A stretch of 64,000 bases of DNA from Phycicoccus avicenniae (GTDB lineage Bacteria; Actinomycetota; Actinomycetes; Actinomycetales; Dermatophilaceae). Positions 45,334 to 56,314 of this stretch are shown here, piece after piece. How positions within the stretch are numbered: position 1 is the stretch's first letter; each line of letters begins with the position of its first letter. The notes beneath the pieces are model-generated. The model saw only the letters and a program-made list of their open reading frames with translations. It searched no databases and was not told where the DNA came from. Location of the stretch: NCBI RefSeq assembly GCF_018139485.1, contig NZ_JAGSNF010000025.1, positions 1 to 64,000 on the forward strand, written 5' to 3'. The position numbers were made by a program, and so were the translations under genes.

Positions 45334-45810
45334 TCACATCCGCTCGGCGCCGTCCTTCACGGCCTCGCGGATGCGGGTGTACGTGCCGCACCGGCAGATG
45401 TTGCGGATCGTGTCGAGGTCGTCGTCGGTGACGGTGCGGCCCTCCTCGCGGACCGCCCGCACGAGCGCGACGGCGGCCATGATCTGGCCGGGCTGGCAGT
45501 AGCCGCACTGGGCGACGTCGCGCTCGACCCACGCCTGCTGCATCGGGTGCAGGTCGTCATCGACGGTGTCCGCGAGGCCCTCGATCGTCGTCACCTCGTC
45601 GTCGGGGCCGAGGTCGCCGACCCGCACCGAGCACGGGTTGAAGGCGCGGCCGTTGACGTGCGACGTGCAGGCCTTGCAGACGTTGATCCCGCACCCGTAC
45701 TTCGGGCCGGTGATCCCGAGGACGTCCCGCAGGACCCAGAGCAGGCGGACGTCGTCCTCGACGTCGACCGTGACGGTCTCTCCGTTGACCCGGAAGGTGT
45801 GCTGTGCCAT
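45334..45810 (-). CDS. 2Fe-2S subunit of a molybdenum hydroxylase (IorA-like)
   Basis: 158 residues with two [2Fe-2S] clusters: plant-type motif Cys40, Cys45, Cys48, Cys60 ('GCGINVCKACTSHVNG...PC') and the second at Cys102, Cys105, Cys139, Cys141 ('CGYCQPGQ', 'NICRCGTY'). Passes electrons from the molybdopterin subunit encoded 11 bases upstream to an acceptor. ATG start. No FAD subunit is present, as in isoquinoline 1-oxidoreductase-type enzymes. Confidence 0.93.
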   Translation of the reverse strand: MAQHTFRVNGETVTVDVEDDVRLLWVLRDVLGITGPKYGCGINVCKACTSHVNGRAFNPCSVRVGDLGPDDEVTTIEGLADTVDDDLHPMQQAWVERDVAQCGYCQPGQIMAAVALVRAVREEGRTVTDDDLDTIRNICRCGTYTRIREAVKDGAERM

Positions 45811-45821
45811 CGGTGTGCTCC

Positions 45822-48182
45822 TCAGGACGTGAGGTCGAGCCCGTTGACGGGCGACGCGGGGACGGACGGGACGAACGACTTCGGCTCGAAGGCCAGCGGG
45901 CCGTCGTGGTTGATCGGGAAGCGGGTCGGCACGGTGCCGGTGGCCCGGGCGTACGCGCAGGCGACGGCCGAGACCGACGCGGCGACGCCCGCCTCGCCGG
46001 CGCCGCCGGGCAGCTCGTCGTCGGAGTCCATGACGACGCACTCGAACTCCGGCGGGGTGTTCCACTGCCGGGTGTAGAAGTAGTTGTCCCAGCTCGCCTC
46101 GAGGAAGTGCCCGTCCTCCAGGTGGCAGCTGCTCGTGAGCGCGAGGGCGATGCCGTCGGCGACGCCGCCCATCATCTGCGCCTCGAGCCCCCGGGGGTTG
46201 ACGACGAAGCCGGCGTCGACGGCGATGACCGCCTTCGTGACCCGCGGGCCGGTCACCGCGTTCCGGATCCGCCGGCCGACGGTCTCCGGCCGGGTGTCGA
46301 GCTCGACGAGGACGGCGGTCGCGCCCTTGTACTCGGCGTGGACCGCGATCCCCTGGGTCACCCCGTCCGGCAGTGAGCGGCCCCAGCCGCCGACCTCGGC
46401 GACGGTGTCGAGGCAGCGGCGCACCTTCTCGTTGCGGACGAACTCCTTGCGGAAGCGGTACGGGTCCTTGCGGACGCGGCGCGCGAGCAGGTCGGTCATG
46501 AGCTCACGGGCGACCGCGACGTCCGGTGAGTAGATGTTGCGCATGCTGCCGGTGTTGAAGCGGGTGTCGACCTCGCTGAGCAGCTGGGTCACGACGCCGT
46601 AGTCGTACGGCGTCTCCTGGGTCAGGGTGAAGATCGACTGCGACAGGGTGAGCCCGCCGAGGTTCGCCGGCAGCTCCGCGGCGAGCGCCGTGAGGCGCTC
46701 CCCGAGCCCGTGCCCGAAGTCGGTGACGACGCTCGTGTGCCGCTGCTCGTAGGTGAGCACCTGCCCGGCGAGGGTCGTCGCCCGCACCCGCGAGGTGGCC
46801 ATCGGGTGCAGCCGGCCCTGGCGCGGCTCGTCGGCGCGGTGCCACAGCAGCTTGACCGGCTTGCCCATCGCCTTCGACACGACCGCGGCCTCCACCGCGG
46901 CGTCGCCGAAGAGCTTGTGCCCGAAGGAGCCGCCGCCGGTGACGACGTTGACCTCGACGGCGGACTGCGGCAGCCCCACGGCCTTCGCGACGTCGCGCTG
47001 CGCGACGATCGGGGCCTTGAGCCCGGACCACACGGTCGCCCGGTCGGGCCGCACGTCGGCGATCGCGCAGTTCGGCTCGAGCGCGGCGCTGCTGCGGAAC
47101 ATGAACTCGACCTCGAGGTCGAGCGTCGTCGCGAGCAACGGGACCTTCGGCACGACCATCGGGATCTCGGCCCGCTTCAGCTCGGCGAGGATCGAGGCGT
47201 CGTCCTCCCCGTCGACCGGCCCACCCTCCCAGTCGACGTCCATCGCACGGACGGCGTCGATGCACTGGCCGAAGGTCGCGGCGCGCACGGCGACCCCGGT
47301 GTCGACGACGGCGACGTCGGTGACGCCCGGCATCGCCTCGACCTGCGCCCGGTTGCGCAGCGATCGCGGCGAGCCGTTGAGGGTCGGCGGCCGGCACAGC
47401 ATCGTGGGCAGGGCGTCCGGCACGTCGAGGTCCATCGTGAACTGCTTGCGGCCGGTGACCGCGGCGAGCGCGTCGTCGCGGGAGCGGGGGGTGCCGAGGA
47501 CGTCGAAGCCGTCCCGGGCCTTGAGCCCGACCTCGACGGCGACGGTCTCGTCGCTCGCCGCCGCGGCGGACAGCTCGCCGTACGTCACGGACGCGCCGTC
47601 GGTGCGCGTGACGACGCCGGCCTTCGTCGTGAGACCCGAGACCTGCGCCCCGAGCGCGGTCGCGGCCGCGGCGAGCAGCCTGCCCTTGGCGACCGAGGCG
47701 GCGACCCGGATCGGGGTGAACATCGACTGCATCGTGTTCGAGCCACCGGTCAGCTGGTTGAAGACGAGCTCGGGGCGGGCGGGGGCCAGGGTGACCCGCA
47801 CGTCCTCGACCGCCATGTCGAGCTCCTCGGCGATGATCATCGCCGCCGCGGTCGTGATGCCCTGGCCGACCTCCATCCGCGGCATCGCGAAGTGCGCGAG
47901 ACCGTCCTCGTCGACGGTGATCGTGATGAGCTGCGACGTCGGGAGGGCCGACTGGGTCTGGAGGTCCCCGAGGTCGTAGAGCTCCGGGACCTGCGGCGGG
48001 GTGGGCACCGCGGCCTGCGCCGGCTGCGCACCCGTCGTGAGGTCCGCGGCGACCGCGAGGGTGCTGCCCGCGAGGACCCAGCCGACGAAGCCGCGCCGGC
48101 TCACCCCCCTTCCCGGTGGCGAGCCGTCCGTGGATCGCATGGTCCGGGTCCCGTCGGCGTCGTGGTCGTGGGCAGTCGTCAT
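45822..48182 (-). CDS. Molybdopterin subunit of an aldehyde/isoquinoline-type oxidoreductase, Tat-exported
   Basis: 786 residues. The N-terminus has a twin-arginine signal ('VSRRGFVGWVLAGSTLAVA', about 28-46, ending 'AQA'). The body shows the Mo-binding blocks of the xanthine dehydrogenase superfamily: 'MPRMEVGQGITTAAAMIIAEEL', 'GGSNTMQSM', 'TGGGSFGHKLFGDAA', and the catalytic Glu in 'GGAGEAGVAASV'. It fits the IorB-like group (soluble periplasmic, two-subunit). Substrate unknown: aldehydes or N-heterocycles. Transported with its small subunit, presumably as a folded complex. A palindrome lies just upstream. Confidence 0.92.
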   Translation of the reverse strand: MTTAHDHDADGTRTMRSTDGSPPGRGVSRRGFVGWVLAGSTLAVAADLTTGAQPAQAAVPTPPQVPELYDLGDLQTQSALPTSQLITITVDEDGLAHFAMPRMEVGQGITTAAAMIIAEELDMAVEDVRVTLAPARPELVFNQLTGGSNTMQSMFTPIRVAASVAKGRLLAAAATALGAQVSGLTTKAGVVTRTDGASVTYGELSAAAASDETVAVEVGLKARDGFDVLGTPRSRDDALAAVTGRKQFTMDLDVPDALPTMLCRPPTLNGSPRSLRNRAQVEAMPGVTDVAVVDTGVAVRAATFGQCIDAVRAMDVDWEGGPVDGEDDASILAELKRAEIPMVVPKVPLLATTLDLEVEFMFRSSAALEPNCAIADVRPDRATVWSGLKAPIVAQRDVAKAVGLPQSAVEVNVVTGGGSFGHKLFGDAAVEAAVVSKAMGKPVKLLWHRADEPRQGRLHPMATSRVRATTLAGQVLTYEQRHTSVVTDFGHGLGERLTALAAELPANLGGLTLSQSIFTLTQETPYDYGVVTQLLSEVDTRFNTGSMRNIYSPDVAVARELMTDLLARRVRKDPYRFRKEFVRNEKVRRCLDTVAEVGGWGRSLPDGVTQGIAVHAEYKGATAVLVELDTRPETVGRRIRNAVTGPRVTKAVIAVDAGFVVNPRGLEAQMMGGVADGIALALTSSCHLEDGHFLEASWDNYFYTRQWNTPPEFECVVMDSDDELPGGAGEAGVAASVSAVACAYARATGTVPTRFPINHDGPLAFEPKSFVPSVPASPVNGLDLTS

Positions 48183-48208
48183 CGGCCTGTCCTTCCCGGG
48201 CGGGGGCC

Positions 48209-48226
48209 GGTCACGACGTCGTGACC
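48209..48226. promoter_or_regulatory. Perfect palindrome upstream of the molybdenum hydroxylase
   Basis: GGTCACGACGTCGTGACC, 18 bp with full dyad symmetry, 26 bases before the start of the molybdopterin-subunit gene. Looks like an operator; no regulator gene is next to it. A smaller TACCC-GT-GGGTA repeat is at 48241-48252. Confidence 0.55.
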
Positions 48227-48317
48227 CAGAGGGGGCCCGTTACCCGTGGGTACGAAACGTTCGGAGACCTCCCCGGGGGCGGATGGGCCGGACCCGCCCC
48301 GTGGGACGACCGGTCCG

Positions 48318-48323
48318 TACGGT
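48318..48323 (+). promoter_or_regulatory. -10 element of the thioredoxin-domain gene
   Basis: TACGGT six bases before the ATG at 48330. Confidence 0.5.
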
Positions 48324-48329
48324 GGGTGG

Positions 48330-50327
<1,998 letters not shown>

Positions 50328-50363
50328 GCGGTCCGCGCCGGTCGGGGCGGGGCGGACGGCAGA

Positions 50364-50404
50364 ACGCCCCCGGGGCGTGGGGTGCGGCCACGCGCCGGGG
50401 GCGT
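50364..50404. terminator. Hairpin terminator after the thioredoxin-domain gene
   Basis: ACGCCCCCGG pairs with CCGGGGGCGT, extended by GCGTGG/CCACGC inside, 36 bases beyond the stop. Confidence 0.65.
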
Positions 50405-50449
50405 CCCACGGAGCCGGACGGCACAGAGGGAAGGTGACCCGCGAGCGGG

Positions 50450-50689
50450 TCACCGCCGTCCGGCCTCCGCCGGTCCGTCGATGACGAGCACCGACGGACC
50501 GGACGCGTCGCGCCTGAGCACGACACGCCGGGTCTGGAGGTGTCCCCCGCCCCGGTGGCGCACCGGAGGCGGGTGCAGGGACGACGGGGTGGGATCCGGT
50601 CCGGGCACGAACCCGGACCCCGACGGGCCCGAGGGCGCGGACCGACCGCGAGACGGTCGGCGGCCGTGGACCTGGGGAGGTCGGGACAT
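50450..50689 (-). CDS. Hypothetical small basic protein (weak)
   Basis: A 79-residue frame: 'MSRPPQVHGRRPSRGRSAPS...RHRGGGHLQTRRVVLRRDASGPSVLVIDGPAEAGRR'. It has GAGG a few bases before ATG and a TACCTT element at 50747-50752, giving a ~60-base leader. Pro/Arg/Gly composition resembles non-coding GC-rich frames, so this is a weak candidate. The rest of the 50328-50894 gap shows the hairpin at 50364-50404 and nothing else recognisable. Confidence 0.35.
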   Translation of the reverse strand: MSRPPQVHGRRPSRGRSAPSGPSGSGFVPGPDPTPSSLHPPPVRHRGGGHLQTRRVVLRRDASGPSVLVIDGPAEAGRR

Positions 50690-50882
50690 GATCGGCCTCG
50701 AGTGCTCTCACCGACGTCCCCTGCTGAACATCGGCTGAACGGCACCAAGGTAGCAGCGGCGGCCCCGCCTGCACAGGGCCGGACCGTCGTCGTCCCACGG
50801 CGCCCGAGGTCCGGACGAGGGTGGCGGTGCTCCGCGTCCCCCCGGGGCCGGTACCCGGTGGTGCTCCGGGGCCGGACTCCGG

Positions 50883-50888
50883 GATGAT
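50883..50888 (+). promoter_or_regulatory. Possible -10 of the GH13 gene
   Basis: GATGAT six bases upstream of the GTG at 50895; leaderless arrangement but a weaker match. Confidence 0.35.
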
Positions 50889-50894
50889 CGGGCC

Positions 50895-52856
50895 GTGCCC
50901 GGACGCCTCCCGCCCCCACCGCCGCTGCCCGCCGACCCCGGGGGCCGGGACGAGATGCTCCGGGCGCGGCTCGAGCGCTGGTGGCCGGACCTCGTCGAGG
51001 GGCTCGAGGCGGTCCACCCCGGCCGCTCCGCCGAGGTGGGCGCCCGTCTCGTCGCGCTGGCCGCCGAGGCCTTCGCCCGCCGCCCGGACCGGCTGCACCG
51101 CCGCGACCTGGAGCGGATGCTGCGCCCGGACTGGCTCCAGGACCCCGGCATGGTGGGGTACGCCGCGTACACCGAGCGCTTCGCCGGGGACCTGCACGGC
51201 GTCGCGGCCCGGGTGCCCTACCTCGAGGAGCTCGGCGTGCGCTACCTGCACCTCATGCCGCTCCTGCGGACGCGCGAGGGCGACAGCGACGGCGGCTACG
51301 CGGTCGTCGACCACCGCGAGGTCCGTCCCGACCTCGGGACGACGCAGGACCTCGCCGACCTCGCCGACGTCCTCCACGACCACGACATGAGCCTGGTCCT
51401 CGACCTCGTGCTCAACCACGTCGCGCGGGAGCACGACTGGGCGGTCCGGGCCCGCGCCGGCGACCCCCGCTACCGGGCGTACTTCCACGTCTTCCCCGAC
51501 CGCACGGAGCCGGACGCCTACGAGCGGACCCTGCCGGAGGTCTTCCCGGACTTCGCACCCGGCAGCTTCACGTGGGACGACGAGCTCGACGGGTGGGTCT
51601 GGACGACCTTCAACTCCTTCCAGTGGGACCTCGACTGGGGCAACCCGGACGTGCTCGCCGAGCTCGTCGGGGTCGTCCTGCACCTGGCGAACCTCGGCGT
51701 CGACGTCCTGCGGCTCGACGCCGTCGCGTTCCTGTGGAAGCGGCTCGGCACCGACTGCCAGGGGCAGCCCGAGGTGCACGCGCTGACCCAGGTGCTACGG
51801 GCGGTGACGCGGATCGCGTGCCCGTCGGTCGCGTTCAAGGCCGAGGCGATCGTCGCGCCGGCCCAGCTGCTCGCCTACCTCGGACAGGGTCGCCACACCG
51901 GCAAGGTGAGCGACCTCGCGTACCACAACTCCCTCATGGTCCAGGTGTGGTCGATGCTCGCGACCCGCGACGTCCGGCTCGCGGTGCAGGCCCTCGGGTC
52001 GCTGCCCCCGGCGCCGTCGACCGCGACGTGGGTGACCTACCTGCGCTGCCACGACGACATCGGCTGGGCCGTCTCCGACGAGGACGCCGCAGCCGTCGGT
52101 CTCTCCGGGCACGCCCACCGCGCCTTCCTCGCGGACTGGTTCACCGGGGGCTTCCCCGGCTCCCCCGCCCGCGGGCTGACCTTCCAGCTGAACCCCGTGA
52201 CCGGGGACCGGCGGACGTCGGGGACGGCGGCCTCGCTCGTCGGGCTCGAGGCGGCGAGGACGCCCGCCGAGGTCGACGGCGCCCTCGCGGCCCTGCGCCT
52301 CGCCCACGCGGTCGTCCTCGGCTGGGGCGGGGTCCCGGTGATCTGGAGCGGCGACGAGCTCGCCCAGCCGAACGACCCGCACTGGGCCGGCGAGCCCGGG
52401 CACGAGGACGACAACCGGTGGGCGCACCGCCCCCGGCTGGACCCGGACCGGGTCGCGGCGCGGCACGACCCCGCGACCGTCCCGGGGCGCGTGTTCGGGG
52501 ACCTGCGGCACCTCGTCCGCACCCGGTCGGCGCTGCCGCACCTGCACGCGTCGGTGGCGACCGTGCTCGGCCCCGTCGACGACCCCGGGGTCCTCGTGAC
52601 CCTGCGCGACCACCCCCTCGGCCGGTTCGCCGGGGTGTACAACGTGACCCCGGGGGAGCGGACGTGGCCGGGGTGGCGGGTCCGTGACCTCGGGCTCGCG
52701 TCGGCGGTCGACGCGCTCACCGGCTCCGCACCCTCCTGGGACGCCGAGCACGACCTCGTCCGGCTCCCGCCCCACGCCGTGCTCTGGCTCGTGCCCGAGG
52801 AGGCGGCCCGCGAGGCCGTCGCGCACGCCGCGGCGGTGCCCGTGCCCCCGTCCTGA
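50895..52856 (+). CDS. Amylosucrase-like GH13 alpha-glucan enzyme
   Basis: 653 residues, a size typical of amylosucrases. (Beta/alpha)8 blocks: 'GVRYLHLMPLLRTREGDSDGGYAV' (parts), 'LVLDLVLNHVAREHDWA', the nucleophile in 'LRLDAVAFLWKR' (Asp275), acid/base in 'FKAEAIVAP' (Glu317) and the third acid in 'YLRCHDDIGW' (about 387). These positions and the 'PDFAPGSFTWDD' loop match the GH13_4 amylosucrase/sucrose hydrolase group. Probably makes or breaks alpha-glucosidic bonds with sucrose as donor; polymerase or hydrolase cannot be told apart. No signal peptide, so cytoplasmic. No neighbouring sugar genes. Confidence 0.85.
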   Translation: MPGRLPPPPPLPADPGGRDEMLRARLERWWPDLVEGLEAVHPGRSAEVGARLVALAAEAFARRPDRLHRRDLERMLRPDWLQDPGMVGYAAYTERFAGDLHGVAARVPYLEELGVRYLHLMPLLRTREGDSDGGYAVVDHREVRPDLGTTQDLADLADVLHDHDMSLVLDLVLNHVAREHDWAVRARAGDPRYRAYFHVFPDRTEPDAYERTLPEVFPDFAPGSFTWDDELDGWVWTTFNSFQWDLDWGNPDVLAELVGVVLHLANLGVDVLRLDAVAFLWKRLGTDCQGQPEVHALTQVLRAVTRIACPSVAFKAEAIVAPAQLLAYLGQGRHTGKVSDLAYHNSLMVQVWSMLATRDVRLAVQALGSLPPAPSTATWVTYLRCHDDIGWAVSDEDAAAVGLSGHAHRAFLADWFTGGFPGSPARGLTFQLNPVTGDRRTSGTAASLVGLEAARTPAEVDGALAALRLAHAVVLGWGGVPVIWSGDELAQPNDPHWAGEPGHEDDNRWAHRPRLDPDRVAARHDPATVPGRVFGDLRHLVRTRSALPHLHASVATVLGPVDDPGVLVTLRDHPLGRFAGVYNVTPGERTWPGWRVRDLGLASAVDALTGSAPSWDAEHDLVRLPPHAVLWLVPEEAAREAVAHAAAVPVPPS

Positions 52857-52869
52857 CGCCGGGGCCGCC

Positions 52870-53649
52870 TCACCAGAGGCCGAGGAGGTCCCCGCCGATC
52901 CGCACGACGAACGCCCCGACGACGACCACGAAGATGCCGCGGACGAACCGGCTCCCGCGCGCCACGGCGGTCCGTGCGCCGACGTACCCCCCGACGACGT
53001 TCGTCGCGGCCATGACGAGCCCGGCCTCCCACAGGACGTGGCCGCCGGGGAGGAAGACGGTGAGCGCCCCGAGGTTCGTCGCGAGGTTGACGATCTTCGC
53101 CGTCGCGCTCGCCTCGAGGAACGCGTAGCCGAGCAGCCCGACGAGCGCGAACACGAGGAAGCTCCCCGTCCCCGGGCCGAGCGCCCCGTCGTAGGCGCCG
53201 ATCGCGAAGCCGGTGAGGACGGCGGCGGTGGTGTGCCGGGCACCGCTCCAGCGCAGCGCCGTGAGCTCGCCGGCCGAGGGCTTGAGCAGGGTGTAGGCCC
53301 CGACGACGACGAGCATGACGAGGATGACCGGGTTGAACGCGCTCTTGGGCACGTGGAGCCCGAGGAGCGCTCCGCCGACGGCGCCGAGGTAGGCGATCCC
53401 CGCCATCGGGAGCGCCGTCCTCAGGTCCGGGCGCACCCGCCTGTAGTAGGTGGCCGACGAGACGGCCGTTCCCCACACCGCCGCGATCTTGTTCGTCGCC
53501 AGCACCTGCGCGGGCGTCGCCCCGGGCACGCCGACGAGCAGGGCCGGCAGCTGGACGAGCCCGCCGCCGCCGACGACGGCGTCGACCCAGCCGGCGACGA
53601 ACCCTGCGAGAGCGAGGAGCAGCAGGACGGTGAGGTCGGGGTCAGCCAC
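52870..53649 (-). CDS. TSUP family transporter (TauE/SafE, DUF81)
   Basis: 259 residues with eight hydrophobic segments and the paired TSUP motifs 'GFVAGWVDAVVGGGGLVQLPALL' (parts) near the start and 'GFAIGAYDGALGPGTGSFLVFALV' in the middle. Exports small anions such as sulfite, sulfoacetate or related acids; substrate unknown. GTG at 53649 lies 29 bases after the HAD gene stop, so it is likely in the proS-HAD unit. Confidence 0.9.
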   Translation of the reverse strand: MADPDLTVLLLLALAGFVAGWVDAVVGGGGLVQLPALLVGVPGATPAQVLATNKIAAVWGTAVSSATYYRRVRPDLRTALPMAGIAYLGAVGGALLGLHVPKSAFNPVILVMLVVVGAYTLLKPSAGELTALRWSGARHTTAAVLTGFAIGAYDGALGPGTGSFLVFALVGLLGYAFLEASATAKIVNLATNLGALTVFLPGGHVLWEAGLVMAATNVVGGYVGARTAVARGSRFVRGIFVVVVGAFVVRIGGDLLGLW

Positions 53650-53678
53650 CGGTGGGGGTCCCCGCGGCGGCACGACGC

Positions 53679-54440
53679 TCAGCCACGGCCGCACCACGCG
53701 TCGACGACGTCGAGCACCTCGCGCAGCTCCTGGACCTGCGCGTCGGGAACGGCGTCGACCTCGACCTTCTGGTCGGCCGGCAGGACCGAGTGCGGCACCC
53801 ACACCGCGCGCATCCCGACCTGCTGCGGGCCGTGGACGTCCTCGAAGAGCCGGTCACCGACGTAGACGGCGTGCTCGGGGGCGACGTCGACGGCCCGGCA
53901 CGCCGCGCGGAAGACCTCGGGGTGCGGCTTCACGTGGTCGAGCTCGCTGGAGTACAGGTCGGCGTCGACGAGGTCGAGGACGCCGTCCCGCGCGAAGATC
54001 TCGCGGTGGTAGTCGCGGCTCCAGATGGTGTTCGACAGGACGCCGACGGCGATCCCCCGCTCCCGCAGCCCCTCCCAGAGCGGGCGGACCTGCGGGTCGG
54101 TGTGCGTGTGCGGCTCCCAGAACCGGCGGTACGCGGCGAGCGCGAGGTGGTGCCGGTCGTGCTCGGCGTCGACGCCGGCGGCGTCGAGGATGTCCGCGAG
54201 CGCGGCGGAGGAGTGCTCGTCGCGCCCCCGGGCCCACGCGGCGCCCTCGGCCGCGAGGATCCGGTCGGCGAGGTCGTGGGCGGCGTCGAGGTCCTCCTGC
54301 GGGACCTCGTCGGAGCCGACGGGGACGCCGTGCACCTCCCGGGCGAAGACGCGCCACTGCTCGGGCAGGTCGACGTCGTGCCACGGGGTGAGGGTGCCGC
54401 CCCAGTCGAAGACGACGGCCTCGACGGGCCGGGCGGTCAT
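53679..54440 (-). CDS. HAD-superfamily phosphatase
   Basis: 253 residues. Motif I '[13 protein letters not shown]' (Asp nucleophile, with Gly in place of the second Asp), a helical cap (about 30-110), motif II 'VGVLSNTIW', motif III Lys in '[14 protein letters not shown]' and motif IV '[14 protein letters not shown]'. Acts on a small phosphorylated metabolite; substrate unknown. ATG overlaps the proS stop (ATGA). Confidence 0.92.
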   Translation of the reverse strand: MTARPVEAVVFDWGGTLTPWHDVDLPEQWRVFAREVHGVPVGSDEVPQEDLDAAHDLADRILAAEGAAWARGRDEHSSAALADILDAAGVDAEHDRHHLALAAYRRFWEPHTHTDPQVRPLWEGLRERGIAVGVLSNTIWSRDYHREIFARDGVLDLVDADLYSSELDHVKPHPEVFRAACRAVDVAPEHAVYVGDRLFEDVHGPQQVGMRAVWVPHSVLPADQKVEVDAVPDAQVQELREVLDVVDAWCGRG

Positions 54441-56206
54441 GCGCGGCCGATCTCGCGCAGGACCTCCTCGACGGCGCCGTCGGAGGGCACCTCCCGGCGC
54501 TCGCCCGAGCGCCGGTCCTTGATCTCGACGGTGCCCTCGGCGAGCCCGCGGCCGACGACGACGATCGTCGGGACGCCGACGAGCTCGGCGTCCTTGAACT
54601 TCACGCCGGGGCTCGCCTGCTTCCGGTCGTCGAGGAGGACCTCGACCCCGCGGGCGTCGAGGGCCCGGGTCAGCTCCTCGGCGTAGTCGTACACCGCCTG
54701 GTCCTTGCCGGTGGCGACGAGGTGGACGTCGGCCGGGGCGAGCTCGCGCGGCCAGACGAGGCCGAGCTCGTCGTGGTTCCCCTCGGCGACGCACGCGACG
54801 GCCCGGGAGACCCCGACGCCGTACGAGCCCATCGTCACCGTGCGCAGCTTGCCGTTCTCGTCGAGGACCTGCAGGTCCAGGGCCTCGGCGTACTTGCGGC
54901 CGAGCTGGAAGATGTGGCCCATCTCGATGCCGCGGGCGGACTCGAGGGCGTGCCCGCACGAGGGGCACGCGTCGCCGTCGCGGACCTCGGCGGCCTCGAT
55001 CGTGCCGTCCGCGGTGAAGTCGCGGCCGGCGACGAGGTCGAGGACGTGCCGGCCGGTCTCGTCGGCTCCGGTGACCCAGGCCGTGCCGTCGACGACCCGC
55101 GGGTCGAGGAGGTAGCGGATGCCGCTCGACCGCTCGGAGCCGAGCACGCCGGGGCCGATGTAGCCCTTGGCGAGGACCGGGTGCGCGGCGAAGTCCTTCT
55201 CGTCGAAGGCCTGGACGACCGCCGGCTCGACCTGGGCGGCGAGCCGCTTCTCGTCGACGTCGCGGTCGCCGGGCACGCCGATGGCGAGCGGCTCGCGGGT
55301 GCCGTCGGGGTGGACGAGGGTGACGACGACGTTCTTCAGCGTGTCCGCCGCGGTCCAGGCCCGCCCGTCCCCGCGGGGGAAGGCCTGCTCGAGGTGGGCG
55401 ACGAGGGTGTCGATCGTCGGGGTGTCGGGGGTGTCCTCGACGTGCGCCGCCGGCACGCCGGAGGCGTCGACGGGGTCGGGCACCGGCACGCGCACGGCCT
55501 CGACGTTCGCGGCGTACCCGCAGCCCGGGCAGTGGACGTAGGTGTCCTCGCCGTTCTCGGCCGTCGCGAGGAACTCCTCGGACTTCGACCCGCCCATCGC
55601 ACCGGCCATCGCCTGGACGATGACGTAGTGGAAGCCGAGCCGGTCGAAGATCCGGACGTAGGCGTCGCGGTGCAGCTGGTAGCTCTTGTCCAGCCCGGCC
55701 TCGTCGAGGTCGAAGGAGTAGCTGTCCTTCATGACGAACTCGCGCCCGCGCAGCAGTCCGGCCCGCGGCCGTGCCTCGTCGCGGTACTTCGTCTGGATCT
55801 GGTAGATCGACAGCGGAAGGTCCTTGTAGGAGCTGAAGAGGTCCTTGACCGCGAGGGTGAACATCTCCTCGTGCGTCGGGCCGAGGAGGTAGTCGTCGCC
55901 GCGCCGGTCCTTGAGGCGGAAGACGTTCGGGCCGTACTCCTCCCAGCGGCCGGAGGCCTCGTAGGGCTCGCGCGGCAGCAGCGCGGGGAAGAGCAGCTCC
56001 TGGGCACCGATGGCGTCCATCTCCTCGCGGACGACCGCCTCCACGCGGCGGAAGACCCGCAGGCCGAGCGGCAGCCACGTGTAGATGCCGGGGCTCACCC
56101 GGCGGACGTAGCCCGCCCGCACGAGCAGCCGGTGGCTCGGCACCTCCGCGTCCGCCGGGTTCTCGCGAAGGGTTCGCAGGAACAGGGACGACATGCGCAT
56201 GGCCAC
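54437..56206 (-). CDS. proS: Prolyl-tRNA synthetase (bacterial type with editing insertion)
   Basis: 589 residues. Class II motifs: motif 1 '[33 protein letters not shown]' (parts), motif 2 '[28 protein letters not shown]' (parts), an editing INS domain (about 225-400), motif 3 '[16 protein letters not shown]', and an anticodon-binding domain with '[31 protein letters not shown]' (parts). GTG at 56206 has AGGAG well placed upstream; ATG codons two and four codons later are alternatives. Confidence 0.97.
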   Translation of the reverse strand: MAMRMSSLFLRTLRENPADAEVPSHRLLVRAGYVRRVSPGIYTWLPLGLRVFRRVEAVVREEMDAIGAQELLFPALLPREPYEASGRWEEYGPNVFRLKDRRGDDYLLGPTHEEMFTLAVKDLFSSYKDLPLSIYQIQTKYRDEARPRAGLLRGREFVMKDSYSFDLDEAGLDKSYQLHRDAYVRIFDRLGFHYVIVQAMAGAMGGSKSEEFLATAENGEDTYVHCPGCGYAANVEAVRVPVPDPVDASGVPAAHVEDTPDTPTIDTLVAHLEQAFPRGDGRAWTAADTLKNVVVTLVHPDGTREPLAIGVPGDRDVDEKRLAAQVEPAVVQAFDEKDFAAHPVLAKGYIGPGVLGSERSSGIRYLLDPRVVDGTAWVTGADETGRHVLDLVAGRDFTADGTIEAAEVRDGDACPSCGHALESARGIEMGHIFQLGRKYAEALDLQVLDENGKLRTVTMGSYGVGVSRAVACVAEGNHDELGLVWPRELAPADVHLVATGKDQAVYDYAEELTRALDARGVEVLLDDRKQASPGVKFKDAELVGVPTIVVVGRGLAEGTVEIKDRRSGERREVPSDGAVEEVLREIGRA

Positions 56207-56314
56207 GGGGAGGCTCCTGGGGGCGTCGGGGTGCGGGACCCGGCAAGGATAACGACGCGGCCGACCGGTCCGCCGCGCGGTTTCCCCCGGTCCCCGCCGC
56301 GCGGTCACCCCCGG

